Source of the DNA: Portulaca oleracea
Lineage: Eukaryota; Streptophyta; Magnoliopsida; Caryophyllales; Portulacaceae
Assembly: GCA_029582165.1 (NCBI GenBank)
Contig: CM055882.1
Location: 13,408,501 to 13,472,500, forward strand
Reading direction: 5' to 3'
Length of the DNA: 64,000 nucleotides
Shown here: in pieces, positions 31,891-42,880 of the stretch
Numbering within the stretch: position 1 is the first letter of the stretch
Layout: every line of letters begins with the position of its first letter
Translations under genes and position numbers: made by a program
The notes under the pieces: model-generated
The model's input: the letters and a program-made list of their open reading frames with translations, nothing else
What the model was told of the DNA's origin: nothing
Database searches by the model: none

Positions 31891-34023
31891 CTACATACCA
31901 ATGATACACGCCTCATATTCAGCTACATTATTTGTCGCCTCAAAATCTAACTTCACGGAAATAGGAGTATGGGCTCCTTCGGGTGAAATCAAAATGATTC
32001 CTACACCGAATCCACTTTGGTTGGAAGCTCCATCAAAATACATTTCCCATGCTTCTTTCTGTGTTTGAAATACTTCTTCATCGGGAAAATCTAACTTTTC
32101 TTCATTAGCCTCCTCAATAGGTAAATCTGCCAAAAAATCCGCGACTACTCTTCCTTTTATGGCTTTTTGTGGAACAAATTGTAAGTCGAACTCCGATAAC
32201 ATAACCATCCACCGAGCTACTCTACTATTGACCAGTGGCTGCTCCATCAGGTACTTGAGAGGATTCATGAATGCGGTCACATGCACTGTATGCGCAAGCA
32301 TGTAGTGACGTAATTTCCTCGTTGCCCAAACTAAGGCAAGGGACAACCTTTCAATGTTGGAGTACCGGGTCTCATATTCCAAGAATTTCTTGCTTAAGTA
32401 GTAAATTGCTCGCTCTTCGCCATCGTATCTTTGAGCTAGCATAGCCCCCATTGCTGACTCAGTGATTGTTAGGTACAACAATAAAGGCTTTTCAGGTACT
32501 GGTGGAACTAAAACAGGCGGATTAGCCAAGTATTCTTTAATTTTGTCAAAAGCTGCTTGACATTTTTCATCCCACTCAGATTTGACCCCTTTCCTCAACT
32601 TCTTAAATATAGGGTCACAAATCATGGTTAATTTCGAAATGAACCGGCTTATGTACTGCAATCGTCTAAGGAAACCTCTTATCTCCTTCTCTGTCTTAGG
32701 CGGTGGCATTTCCTGTATCGCCTTGATCTTTGCTGGATCAACCTCGATTCCCCTAGAGCTCACTACAAAACCCAATAACTTGCCTGACGTCACTCCAAAA
32801 GCACACTTCTGAGGGTTTAACCTCATTCCGTATTTCCGCAGCCTATGGAAGAATCTTCTAAGGCTATCCAAGTGTGTGTCACGGTTAACGGACTTGATGA
32901 TCATGTCGTCTACGTAAACCTCTGCCTCTTTATGCATCATATCATGCAATAATGTGGTGGCTGTCCTCTGATGGGTCGCCTCTGCATTTTTCAACCCGAA
33001 TGGCATCACTACATAACAGAATGTACCCCAATGTGTGATGAACGTCGTCTTCTCCATATCCTCCTCTGCCATTTTAACCTGGTTATAACCTGAATACCCA
33101 TCCATGAATGAAAGAAGGGCATGCCTACAGGTGTTATCTACCAAAACATCGATATGAGGTAAGGGAAAGTCATCCTTCGGACTTGCCTTGTTTAAATCTC
33201 TAAAATCCACGCACATCCGAACTCTCCCATCTTTCTTTGGAACCGGGACTACATTAGCTATCCAGTGTGGATATTCTGACACCCTAATGAAGCCTACCTT
33301 CAACTGCTTCTCGACTTCCTCCTTAATTTTCAACGCCCACTCCGGTTTCATTCGCCTAAGCTTCTGTTTAACCGGTTTAGCGTCAGGGTAAAGCGGAATT
33401 CTGTGTTCAGCTATTTCTCGGTCTATACCTGGCATATCTTGATATGACCAGGCAAAGACATCCACAAATTCTCGTAAGAGAAGAGTAAAGTGCTCTTGCT
33501 CCCTGATGGTTAAAAATTTCCCAATTTTGGTTGATTTAGGCTCTTCAGGTGTACCTAGATTTACTTCTATAGTTTCTTCAATTACGGAAATTTGATTTTC
33601 ATGTTTCTCTACGGCTTTTAAAAGATCTTTAGGAATTTCTGATTCGATTACAGCATCTTGATTATTTTCATTAGAGGCAAAGCAGTTCAGGGACAGGGGA
33701 TAAGAAGAGTCATAAGCAAACGAGTTCATTTCATTGAATTCAGAAACAAGAACATCAATAGGTGACTCAACAGACCCCCCAGAAGTAGATGCAACAGACT
33801 GATTGAACTTAAAACCTGACTCTAAGACAGACTCAGAAAATGGAACAACAACAGGATTGACGCTATACTCTGACCCGAGCACTGATTCTCCTAAAGCTAA
33901 CACAAACTCCTTATCTCCTTTGGCCGACACCCAGGTAACTTGCTTGGTTTCCTGACCCCATGTAGCGATGAGCTTAGTAGGATCGAAATCCTTGCTTGAT
34001 AGGGCCAAGGAAAGCGCCTCCAC
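31891..34023 (-). CDS. Reverse transcriptase and N-terminal RNase H (Tat element)
   Basis: 710 codons in frame with both neighbours. After an acidic linker (1-150) comes the RT domain: VRMCVDFRDLNKASPKDDFP near 269, then the catalytic YVDD at about 370-373 and the thumb and connection region. RNase H starts near 665 (MYFDGASNQSG). The normally conserved GLKNAGATYQR reads GLKNAEATHQR here, two unusual substitutions next to the active site that may impair the enzyme. The ORF is bounded by in-frame stops at 34048-34050 (TAA) and 31891-31893 (TAG). Reverse transcriptase copies element RNA into DNA in cytoplasmic particles. Confidence 0.93.
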   Translation of the reverse strand: MEALSLALSSKDFDPTKLIATWGQETKQVTWVSAKGDKEFVLALGESVLGSEYSVNPVVVPFSESVLESGFKFNQSVASTSGGSVESPIDVLVSEFNEMNSFAYDSSYPLSLNCFASNENNQDAVIESEIPKDLLKAVEKHENQISVIEETIEVNLGTPEEPKSTKIGKFLTIREQEHFTLLLREFVDVFAWSYQDMPGIDREIAEHRIPLYPDAKPVKQKLRRMKPEWALKIKEEVEKQLKVGFIRVSEYPHWIANVVPVPKKDGRVRMCVDFRDLNKASPKDDFPLPHIDVLVDNTCRHALLSFMDGYSGYNQVKMAEEDMEKTTFITHWGTFCYVVMPFGLKNAEATHQRTATTLLHDMMHKEAEVYVDDMIIKSVNRDTHLDSLRRFFHRLRKYGMRLNPQKCAFGVTSGKLLGFVVSSRGIEVDPAKIKAIQEMPPPKTEKEIRGFLRRLQYISRFISKLTMICDPIFKKLRKGVKSEWDEKCQAAFDKIKEYLANPPVLVPPVPEKPLLLYLTITESAMGAMLAQRYDGEERAIYYLSKKFLEYETRYSNIERLSLALVWATRKLRHYMLAHTVHVTAFMNPLKYLMEQPLVNSRVARWMVMLSEFDLQFVPQKAIKGRVVADFLADLPIEEANEEKLDFPDEEVFQTQKEAWEMYFDGASNQSGFGVGIILISPEGAHTPISVKLDFEATNNVAEYEACIIGM

Positions 34024-34047
34024 AGGTTTCTCCTCTCGCTGTGCTTC

Positions 34048-35568
34048 TTAACCGAACAACATTCCAAAGATGTTACTCCCTGCTAGATGAGTCCATTCTA
34101 GTGGGGTCTTGTTCTCCCTTGCAGGTGTGAACAATTCCTCTTCGAGTAGCATGCAGTCGTTGAAGATCTCTAAACCTGGAACTAAGATGCCCTTACTCTT
34201 CAAATAGTAGGGCTCCGGAAAACCAAAGTAAGGGAAAGGATCTCCTTCCCTCATGAACTGGCCATTAAGCGTGAGTGGATACGGCTTTATGCTATAAAGC
34301 GGTATTGGCTCACCTCCCCTAATTCTCCTAACCTTCTTAGCTAATCTCCTCTCTTCCTCTGTTGGAATGTAGCCTAAACCAAAGTGGTAGCTCCCTCCTT
34401 GAGTCAAGGGAAAAGATGTAGGCCCCTGAGCTCTTCTTCCCAAAGGTAACCCGGGAAAGTACCCATGTCGTTTCAAAATTGCGTTCACCTTCCTGTTGGA
34501 ATAAGGATCGAAGTCCAAAGGTGCTTCTTCCTTCTCCAAGGTAGCTACGATATCGAAATGGTGGAACTCCTCGTCCTTGGAGTTGTGTTCTACCTCGATC
34601 ATAGGTTTCTTTGAAGTAATCATAGCTGCTAACTCCTCTCCTTTGACTGTTACCACCTGCCCCTTAACCATCATCTTCACCTTCTGATGTAGAGTAGATG
34701 ACACCGCTTGTTGTGCGTGCAACCAAGGGCGTCCTAACAAAAGGTTAAATGATGCCGGAATGTCCAACACTAGAAACTCAACATTGTTGGAAATTGTATC
34801 CATAATGTCGTATGCAATTGAACCCAAAATTCGTCTAGGAGTGTTGTCGTAGGCCTAAGTTGAATGGCTCTTTGGGTAAGTGATGGGATTGAATCCCGGC
34901 TTACGTCCTCCATGGATGATGTTCACCGCAGATCCGTTGTCCACCAATACTAAGGGTATCACCTTACTGGCACAACCCACGGTCAAGTATAAGGCCTTGT
35001 TGTGTGCAAGACCTTCCTTAGGCAAATCCTCATCACCAAAAGTTATGGTATTCCTGCCAGATGTGACAAAAGATACTATTTCTTCGGGCGTAATTTCGGG
35101 TGATACTTCCAACTTGCTCAAAGCCTCGATCAGGGCTTGCCTGTGCTTTTGTGAAGCCGCCAACAATTGCCATACCGTAACATCCATCTTTAATCTCTTC
35201 AACTGCTTTACCATCAAATCCTCCTCCGGAACGGGGATCACCACCTCTCCTACCTTCTCCTTTCCCTTGTCTTGGGGTTGGACTTGGGAAGGGCCTCCTT
35301 GATGATTATGGCGCCCTGACCTTGTTAGGAAAGTAACATCTGGAGTTTTGACCTCTCCAGACTTTGTTGTTCCCCAAAAGTCCTCGTTTCCATCAGAATC
35401 CCAAAAGTCGTCCGTGGCCTTTCTCAGCATGAGGCTCACCATAGACATCTTCCTCGTCACTAGCCCATAAACCGTTGACCTCATGGCCCTCCGTGAAGTA
35501 ATGCATGATGTAAGTTGACCTCTTTGCATCAGTAATGAAATCCGAGGGATCCCATTCGCATTCCTCAA
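34048..35568 (-). pseudogene. Gag C-terminus and aspartic protease (Tat element), broken
   Basis: Two same-frame pieces, 34855-35568 and 34048-34827, are separated by an in-frame TAG at 34855-34857. The upstream piece ends with the protease active-site segment LVLVDNGSAVNII, then a stretch that no longer reads like the family, so bases are probably missing near 34880-34930. The downstream piece holds the protease C-terminal signature NLLLGRPWLH and the conserved linker toward RT (LGYIPTEEERRLAKK). The protease normally cuts the gag-pol polyprotein. The catalytic Asp is present, but the break just after it would abolish a full-length product. Confidence 0.8.
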
Positions 35569-36980
35569 ACACGGCGTGTATATGCAGTGAACCTAGTGGA
35601 TTGTTTGTGTTGCTAGGTTTTTGTGCTGCCTTCGGTAAGGGTAGTTGTTTGGACCTAAACATCTCCTCCATCCTGTTCTTCAAAGTAAAGCACTGTTCGG
35701 TATCGTGCCCTCGAGCCCTATGGTACTTGCAGAACTTGCCGGCGTCCCAATTCCGTGGCTTCTCTTTTGGCTCCGGCCTTAAGTCGGGAAGAGTAATCAT
35801 TCCCTTGCTTAAGAGACGCTCTAAAGCTTGAGCGTACGTAGTGTCTATAGGGGTGTAGTCGGTGTAGCGTTGTAGGGCATTCACCTCGTTCCCTTTGTTG
35901 TTGGATGCAGATGGGCCAGCCGACTTCCTGTTAGTATAGGTGTTCTTCCAGCCCCCAGTTGCAACTCCTTAGCAAACTCACTTTCTATTTTAGTCCCAGC
36001 CAGTCTTAATGTAGCGAAATCTTTAAGGGGTTGAAACCTCAAATGAGCATTGTATGACGGTTGTAGACTTCTAATAAGCATGTCTACTTGGTGCTCTTCA
36101 GATGGTCGGTCCACCATTTGAGCTGCCTTTGATCTCCACCGAGTAAAGTAGTCAGAGAAAGATTCTTTCTCCTCTTGCTTCACTAATTCCATGTCCCTTA
36201 AAGTGACTGGCATGTCTACATTGTAGAATCTTGATGTAAGAACTCCTTGCAAAGCAAACTCCATTGTGTAGTCTTGGCTGGACTGAGAGTGTTGTACCAT
36301 TTCATAACATCAGGTCCCAAAGTCCAAGGAAAAATAATGTGATAGATGTCTTCCTCTACCCCTTTTAGCGTCATCGCCCCTAGAAAGTTCCTTACATGCT
36401 GATGAGGGCTCTCAACACCGTGGAACTTAATGTCTGGCATGTTGAACTTAGGGGGAAGCCTTCCCCGAGGCACCGGTGTAAAACCGACATCATCCATAAA
36501 TTGGTTGTTGAACAAAGTAGATTCCTTCAACATCTGCTCGATGCGATCTAGTCTCGAATTTGAGACCCCGTGGACTGATCCATCCTTCTCCCTGCCAGAT
36601 TGATCAACCTCCCCCATGGGAGGATTCTTCACATTTGAGTTCTTTGCCTCCTCCATGGCATGGATAACAGCGTCGATTCTCTGGTTCTGCGCCTCCAGCT
36701 GAGCGTTCATCGAAACTTGCATGTTTAGAATCACATTGGTTAATTGCTCCAAGTCAGTATTTGGAGCTGGTGGTGGTGGTGGGACAGCTTCCTCCCCAGC
36801 ATCACTGTGTGGTTGACCCCCGCTGCCGTCATCATTTGGGTTTGACATGGTTTCAGATGGATCAATCACTAAACTCTCAACTACTCCCTCAGATGTCCCT
36901 TCGTCAGTCGCCTCTGGATTGGTTACCTCGGATGATACCCGGTCTTCGTTACTGTCGTAATGAATATCGAAGGTTTCCAA
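35393..36980 (-). pseudogene. Gag of the Tat element, split over three frames
   Basis: Starts at METFDIHYDSNED (36980) with an acidic N-terminus and a coiled-coil-like stretch (about residues 70-115). The gag core (PPKFNMPDIKFHGVESPHQH, then FLGAMTLKGV) follows in the same frame. The reading frame shifts near 36240, continuing at RFYNVDMPVTLRDMELVKQE, and again near 35950, continuing at the zinc knuckle C-x2-H-x4-H-x4-C (CKYHRARGHDTEQC, about 35727-35768). A third shift near 35430 leads into the protease frame. Gag would form the particle and bind element RNA; this copy cannot make it as one chain. Confidence 0.85.
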
Positions 36981-38452
36981 ACGCCCGGTTTCGTCCCGTT
37001 GATAAACCCGAAACCAACCTATCCTGTCCTGAAAAGGTGGAGGAATTCAAAGACTCAGCTCAACGCCCTCCTAAAGACACAACATGCAATGGATGAAGAA
37101 TTCTATTTGAACTCCGAATAATCGAACTAAGGCTCAAGACTATATGCGAAGCCCAAATAAAACTCTTATGCAGAATGCTGACTCAGGCTCGAAATAACAT
37201 GTTTAAACCTTATCGGACCGAATCCAGAAAGAACTCAGGCCTCTCATAAGGGTTAAACATATTAATCTAGCGGACTAAACGAACTAGAAACTCATTTGGA
37301 CTACCCAAAGGGTGGGCCCACTCACAAAATCTCCGAGGATCTCATGAGGCCCAACGACTTTAGATAGCCCGAATGTATTTCTGACCCAAAACACAAAAAC
37401 CTTATGCAAAAAGGCAAGAAGAAAGGAAAAGAAAGAGAAAAAAACTCAAACAGAACCCCGAACAACCTAAATTTGGGTCCAGCAGGCACCGAGCCTCATG
37501 AATCCGCGCGGATCTTCTGGGTATAAACCCAGTGAGGTCTACGCGGATTTGTTGGGCTCAAGATCACTGCCGAGCCCAAATCAAGGTAACACACAAAAAA
37601 AAACAAAAGACGAAGAAAAGAAAAGAAAAAAAAAGAGCAAAAAAAACCACACATAGACCACTCGATTTAAGCACGCTGTGACTAAAGTCAGCAATCCGCG
37701 GATTTACGGGCTCAAACCGCTACTGTGCATAAATTCGGTGAAGCATAAAAAAGAAACAAAAACTGGAAGAATTTGGACCACATATGACCCGGCCCAACCT
37801 GGAATCCGCGCGGATTCCCTGGGTCTGTGTCCTACGTGGGCCAAATTCTAAACCCAGACACTGACTTCCCTCAATTTAGGCCTGCCAGCAGCCGAGCTCA
37901 ACAGAAATCCGCGCGGATTTCTGGGCTCATGCCTACCGTCGGGCCTAATTTGGGGTCCGACACAAAAACAAAAGACCCAAGAAGACTTTATTTTTGAATT
38001 TCTCTAAGCACTACTGCATGGTCTCGGGTTCGAGGATGGGGAAGAACACGTAGCATGCAAATGCAGTTCCATCCTAACCAAAGCCCTACGTTTAGAGTTT
38101 AAGGGTCGATTCACTACCGGCTCCTAACTCGTGTCACGGGTATTTGGCCTCCATGGGTGCATGGAAGGTTAATACCCCCGGGTTGCTCCTTTTAATCAAG
38201 TGGATTAAGGAGTATGGCACGAGGTGGAAAAACAATCACCGGCTCGGTGAAGGTCTAAATGGACCCACCTGAGTTGAATGGTTAATGTCTTTCCCGAAAT
38301 GGTAAGTAAGGATTTTCCTAAACGGTACCTTGTGTGCCCGACGAAGGGGAAGGCCCGTGAGATGCAAATAATGCCTAAAGTTAAAAAAAACGTGACAACT
38401 TTTTTTTTTAAAAAAAACTAAACCCGACTTTTCAAGTTGTACCCTCTTATAA
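36981..38452 (-). other. Leader between the primer-binding site and gag (Tat element)
   Basis: About 1.5 kb without a coding frame, so the extra 5' ORF typical of Ogre proper was not seen. It contains hallmark palindromes near 37502, 37803 and 37907 inside A-rich sequence. Near 38020-38240 lies a more conserved-looking patch that may serve packaging; that role is inference. Confidence 0.55.
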
Positions 38453-38471
38453 GTCCCCAGTGGAGTCGCCA
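38453..38471 (-). promoter_or_regulatory. Primer-binding site of the Tat element
   Basis: Minus strand TGGCGACTCCACTGGGGAC begins one base after the LTR end TACA. Tat/Ogre elements carry a site of this form, reported to match tRNA-Arg; the tRNA assignment here is from knowledge of the group. Confidence 0.8.
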
Positions 38472-38472
38472 C

Positions 38473-40203
38473 TGTAGGGCCCGCGGCCCCGGAGGGCACG
38501 GTCCCCCACGGAGGGTCGATTCGACGTAGGGTTGCTTATCTTTAAAAGGGACGAATTTAAGATTTTTGGCTTTTCGAGGGTTATTTTCGGAATTCGACAA
38601 AAAGAAAAAAAGTAAAAGAAAAAAGAAACGAACTCGGGCCTGGATCCGCGGATCGCAGCCAACACAGGCTAATGGTGCACGGATCCACGCGATTCCGTGA
38701 CCATTACGACCAAAAACTAAAAAAGGAAAAAATAAACCGGGTAGGATCCGCGCGGATTTGGATCCTTTACGGGCCAAAATTAATTCGTCGAGGCAAAAGA
38801 AAAGAGAAAGAAGAAAAAAAATGAAAAAAAAGAAACTGGGCCAACCAAGGCCGGATCCGATGTGGATCGCTTAGGCCGAAACAAGTTTTTTTTAACAAAA
38901 CGAAAAGATGAAAAGAGAAAAAGCCGACCCAAATAGACCTGGATCCGCGCGGATTCCGGGTCCATTTTGGGTCAGTGTTCCTCTTTTCTCTTTTTCTGAC
39001 TTTTTTAGAAAAAAAAATGAAAATAAAAAAATCTAAAAAAAAGAAGAGTCGCCAGTTAATTTTAAAAGTAAAATTAACAAAGCCTAAATTTTATGACTCC
39101 GGTCTCGAACCAAAAGAACGGATTCGGGGGTAAAGAAGTCGGTGTAGGGGGATGCCCTTGCACCGCCCGCCGAAGCGGCCTTTACTAAGTCAGGTTTTAC
39201 ATGAGGAACAAATAAAAGAAGTTGTCACAAAGTTAATAAGAAAACATGCAATTGAATTAACGACTAGGATAAATAGCTAGTATCAACACATAAAGTAAAG
39301 AAAACAAAAATAAAAAAATACATCGGACGGGGCGTCGGGCCTACATTGTTACATCATTTAAGAAAAACTCGAAACTGAAAGAAACAGTAGGGGTATACCA
39401 AGATCCGCGTGGATCTGTGCAGCCGGGTGAAACTCGGAGTATGAAGACGACCCGGGAAAACTACCAAATCTGCGCAAACCTTCGCAGCCAAGAGCTTGGA
39501 ATGACAGAATTCTCTCCCTGGTGCTCTCAGTTTCCTCTCCGGATCAAACCAAATTTTTCCCCCCACCCCCAAAAAAAATCCGCGCGGATCCTTAAATAAG
39601 CAACCGGTGTTTGCAGTTGGCAGCAGTTGCTTCCCTCTTCCCAGAAATCCGCGCAACTCCCTGCGGTTATGGGGGAGTTGGCTGATTAACTTAACTGTCG
39701 AATAACTGCTGGGGAAACTGCTCTGAATTTGCGCCATCTTTCTTGACCCGAATCTGCGCGGATTTCCGGATCCTGCCTGAATCCGGATTTGGCTCTCTCC
39801 ACTTGGGCCAGATTAATGAAATCCGCGCGGATCATGTTATTTTGGCCCAAATGTGATAAATCTGCGCCCTTCCATATTTGGGCCCAAATTCCATAAATCC
39901 GCCTAACTTTGTGTTTTTTGGCCCAAAAAACCAGCAAATCCGCGCCATTCTCCTGAATTTGGCCCAAATTATAAAAATCTACAAATTTCATATTTTGGCT
40001 TCAAATTCTGGAAATCCGCGCAAATTCAATATTTTGGGCCAGTCTTCAAAAAATCCGCGCCAATCTTGCTATTTTGGCCCAAAGACAAAATCTGCGCCAA
40101 CCTTCTCAATTTTGGCCCAAACTAGGGAAATCCGCGTGAACCTTCATTATCCCGTCCCCCGGGTTAAGCTGAAAATCTGTCTGACCCATTTTCGGTGTCT
40201 ACA
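38473..40203 (-). repeat. Tat-element LTR (right; 5' LTR in element sense)
   Basis: 1,731 bp. Very close to the left LTR over most of its length, but with clusters of single-base deletions and changes at 38641-38712, 38856-38878 and 39600-39735. Confidence 0.93.
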
Positions 40204-41339
40204 ATAGGTATTGTGAATATCGGGTTCAGGTAAATAATGGTCAGACATATTCTATGTTTAGACAAATAAGGCATGTGTTAACGGGCTATGATCATGATTT
40301 GTTTTTCAATTTTTTTAGTGAAAAAAATTGTCTCTATAGTACTCTAATTTGTTTAATATATACTAAAGATATGAGTATATTCTTGTGACGATTGACTATT
40401 ATAAATATTTTGTCTTTAAATAGAGGAACAATACATATTAAATTATACTTATACTTTAGTACTCACTAACGGGAGGGTCGGGTTCGACGACCTAACTTTT
40501 GGGTTTTTTAAGTTCAATTTATTTTATTTTTGGTTGAGAAAATCATGTTCATAACTTCTAAATTTCAAATATGTGCAGGGTGGGTTATCGAAAAAGAGAA
40601 ACTTTTGACCAGTCTAATTTTCACGAACCAAGAACTACCACATTACCTCGTTGATTATGGGATGACATTCGTTTAAGATATATTGAACAACAAAAGTCCT
40701 ATTTGGAAGGGAACTCTAAGAATCCATTATATGTACATATACTTAAGATGTTTCATCAAAAGGAATATTAGAGTATTTGAGTCTAATAGCTACTTAAGGC
40801 TTCTTCCTTAAAAAAAAATGGGTTAGACATCAAAGTAGCGTGTTCTCCTAAAAAAATGAGTTAGACATCAAAGTAGCCTCCACCTTAGAACTGGCAAAAT
40901 TGACCCAACTCAAATGATCTACCCAAACTCCTATTGACTGCCGACCCAAACCTGAAAATTGAAAAATAATTTATCCAAAATCAAGCAAACCCTGAATTAA
41001 CTTAACCCAACTTGTTTGACTTAAAATTACCATTAGCTAAAGTTATTCATTTTTTAAAAGGTAATCTTATTTGTTAAAAATTAAACCGATCAGAAATCAA
41101 TCAAACCTAAAGATGACCCAATCCAAACGCTGGTCAACCTGAAATTAGTTTACCCGAATTAACCCAACCCAAATGGATCAAACCCAAACTCCACCTAAAC
41201 GACCCAATTTCCAAAAGTGTACTCCACCCCTTTTCCACCTTGACTCTACGCCCACCGAGGCTGCTGCCTGCTACTTCCCTCCCCCTCCCCCTCCCCCTCC
41301 CTCTCTTGGTCATCTTGTCTTCCCTTTTCGCAGAGTGTT
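40204..41339. other. Spacer right of the Tat element
   Basis: No gene. Bases 40890-41230 repeat acccaaact-type words common in plant non-coding repeats; a near-perfect CCCCCT run lies at 41280-41303. Confidence 0.45.
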
Positions 41340-41545
41340 CATTACATAAATTCTAGTGTATATGTGTGTAAATTTAGACATTTTTTAAAAAAATTTTAAA
41401 ATATAGACAAAAGTGTAATTTTATACCATTTATATGTATTATTATAGTTATAAAAGTCAATCATGTAAATTTTTTTCAATTTAATTTACAAATATATAGG
41501 GTTTTTCCAAAGGTAAGAAACTTAATTAAGATGTCTTGCCCCAGA
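41340..41545. mobile_element. Half copy of the long hairpin MITE
   Basis: Matches the right half of 19748-20470 (for example aagtcaatcatgtaaattt and aatttaatttacaaatatat), ending at gatgtcttgcccc. The inverted left half is missing. Confidence 0.65.
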
Positions 41546-41566
41546 ATGTTTATCAATTTTGAATAA

Positions 41567-41930
41567 CCATCTTGACTCAAGATGATTCTTAACCATCTTG
41601 AATAGTTCATATTTCACATTTTTGTAACTTTTATTAATATTTTCTTTAATAATTATGTATATTTATAATTTATAATAATATAATACTTATTAACTAGATC
41701 AAAAATTATAATAATAACCTAATTTTATCAATCATAGTAGAAAATGCACATTTTATACATAGTTTTATATTTATGAAATAAATGTAAATAAATAATTATT
41801 TTTAGATTGTTTATAAGTTGTAGTAATCTTGAAAATAATGAAATATACCTTTCGAATTATTTAAATACACTTATATTTCACTTTATTAGTGATTTAGAAG
41901 AAATGCAAGTGCGTCAAGATGTTTATCATT
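41567..41930. mobile_element. MITE family A, copy 2
   Basis: Inverted relative to copy 1, sharing aatcatagtagaaaatgcaca and the ending around tcaagatg. No coding capacity. Confidence 0.65.
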
Positions 41931-42239
41931 TTCGTTTTGATATTATCCCATTTTAACGTATATAATTTACCAGTAGTTTCAGCATTATTAATCCTGCATG
42001 GATGCTTAAAGCTCATGAAAACCAAATAGAAGGGAAAAACATAATTAACTTCAGGATTACATGTGTACATACCCAACGAGATATGACTCTCGATAGTACT
42101 TACGTTTTATGGAAGGCACTAAAAAAGGGTAATTAAGAAGACGATACAATAAATGTATCGTCATTTATTTTTCCAGTATAGTGTATGCTGTTGCTTATAC
42201 ATAAAGTAGGTACGTACGTACATAGTTGTGCATATGGGA

Positions 42240-42770
42240 TTAGATGGTATCGGCCACAAGTGTGAGGACTCCATTAATGACAGGGCCCAAAACACTAACG
42301 GTGGTGCGGAGGACAGCACCAACGACGCCAACAACCAAACGAGAGCAGACGTTGACGGAAACATCGCCGTTGTTGTTTATTATTTCAACAAACAACAAGC
42401 TCCTCACGTTTAAGAGGTTGAGCAGAGGAAGGTTCAGGCTGGCTAAGATACCATTTATGCTATCAGCACTGAGTTGGACAAAACCATTAGGGTTGGTGAC
42501 TCCATTGGCGATGATAAGTTCAATGCCTGGTTGGTTGGGAAAAGGAATGAGTATTAAACGGACTGGGATACCCCCGTTAGGGCCACCGTTGGGCTGACAT
42601 ATCAGGGTTACATTGACAAGTACAGAGTTAATTATAGGCGGCTGGGGGAGTATTGGTGGCACTGGCACTGGCACTGGCAGTACTTGGCCATGGGCTGTTT
42701 GCGAGGCGGTTGCCGCCACCATGGCCACCACTAGTGCCAAGCCCCAGTTGAATGCTTTAGTGAACGCCAT
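42240..42770 (-). CDS. Secreted phylloplanin / Ole e 1-like protein
   Basis: An uninterrupted 176-residue frame and the best host gene here. Residues 1-28 form a signal peptide (MAFTKAFNWGLALVVAMVAA, with a likely cut after TAHG), so the product is exported to the cell wall or surface. A Pro/Val-rich linker (30-47) follows, then a small beta-rich domain with VNVTLICQPNGG, TNPNGFVQLS and VNVCSRL. The two cysteines, the Leu-rich segment between them and the short hydrophobic C-terminus fit phylloplanins and related Ole e 1-like proteins (usual length 140-190). Tobacco phylloplanin is secreted from leaf glands and inhibits oomycete spores; whether this one does so is unknown. The family match is by general pattern, not alignment. 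A TATA box lies about 100 bp upstream. No intron is needed. Its neighbours are MITEs. Confidence 0.7.
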   Translation of the reverse strand: MAFTKAFNWGLALVVAMVAATASQTAHGQVLPVPVPVPPILPQPPIINSVLVNVTLICQPNGGPNGGIPVRLILIPFPNQPGIELIIANGVTNPNGFVQLSADSINGILASLNLPLLNLLNVRSLLFVEIINNNGDVSVNVCSRLVVGVVGAVLRTTVSVLGPVINGVLTLVADTI

Positions 42771-42865
42771 TAGTGTTTGTTATTTGATGTCAGAGAAAGA
42801 GATGAAGCTAGTTTGTTTGGTAGATTGCTTGATTTGGTGGTGGAAATGCATGGGGTTTATGCTTC

Positions 42866-42875
42866 TTATTTATAG
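42866..42875 (-). promoter_or_regulatory. TATA box of the phylloplanin-like gene
   Basis: Minus strand CTATAAATAAG about 100 bp upstream of the ATG, with a short purine/pyrimidine leader; a normal plant core promoter. Confidence 0.65.
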
Positions 42876-42880
42876 GCGGA

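Larger units (their letters stand above)
24551..40203 (-). mobile_element. Full-length Tat-group Ty3/gypsy retrotransposon, 15.65 kb
   Basis: Flanked by ATAGG on both sides (24546-24550 and 40204-40208). LTRs of about 1.73 kb read TGTAGACACCGAAAATGG...GGGCCCTACA on the minus strand. A primer-binding site follows the right LTR and a polypurine tract AGTGGGGGC abuts the left one. The order on the minus strand is leader, gag, protease, RT-RNase H, integrase, then a 4-kb 3' region carrying an antisense gene. This order and the antisense gene are the recognised plan of the Tat/Ogre branch. At least three frameshifts and three in-frame stops break gag-pol, so this copy is not autonomous. LTR identity outside two damaged patches is about 99%, suggesting a recent insertion. 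Confidence 0.93.

Noticed and set aside
42228..42597. Plus-strand frames across the phylloplanin-like gene
   Set aside because: Antisense shadows; only the minus frame has a signal peptide, family-like motifs and a TATA box.
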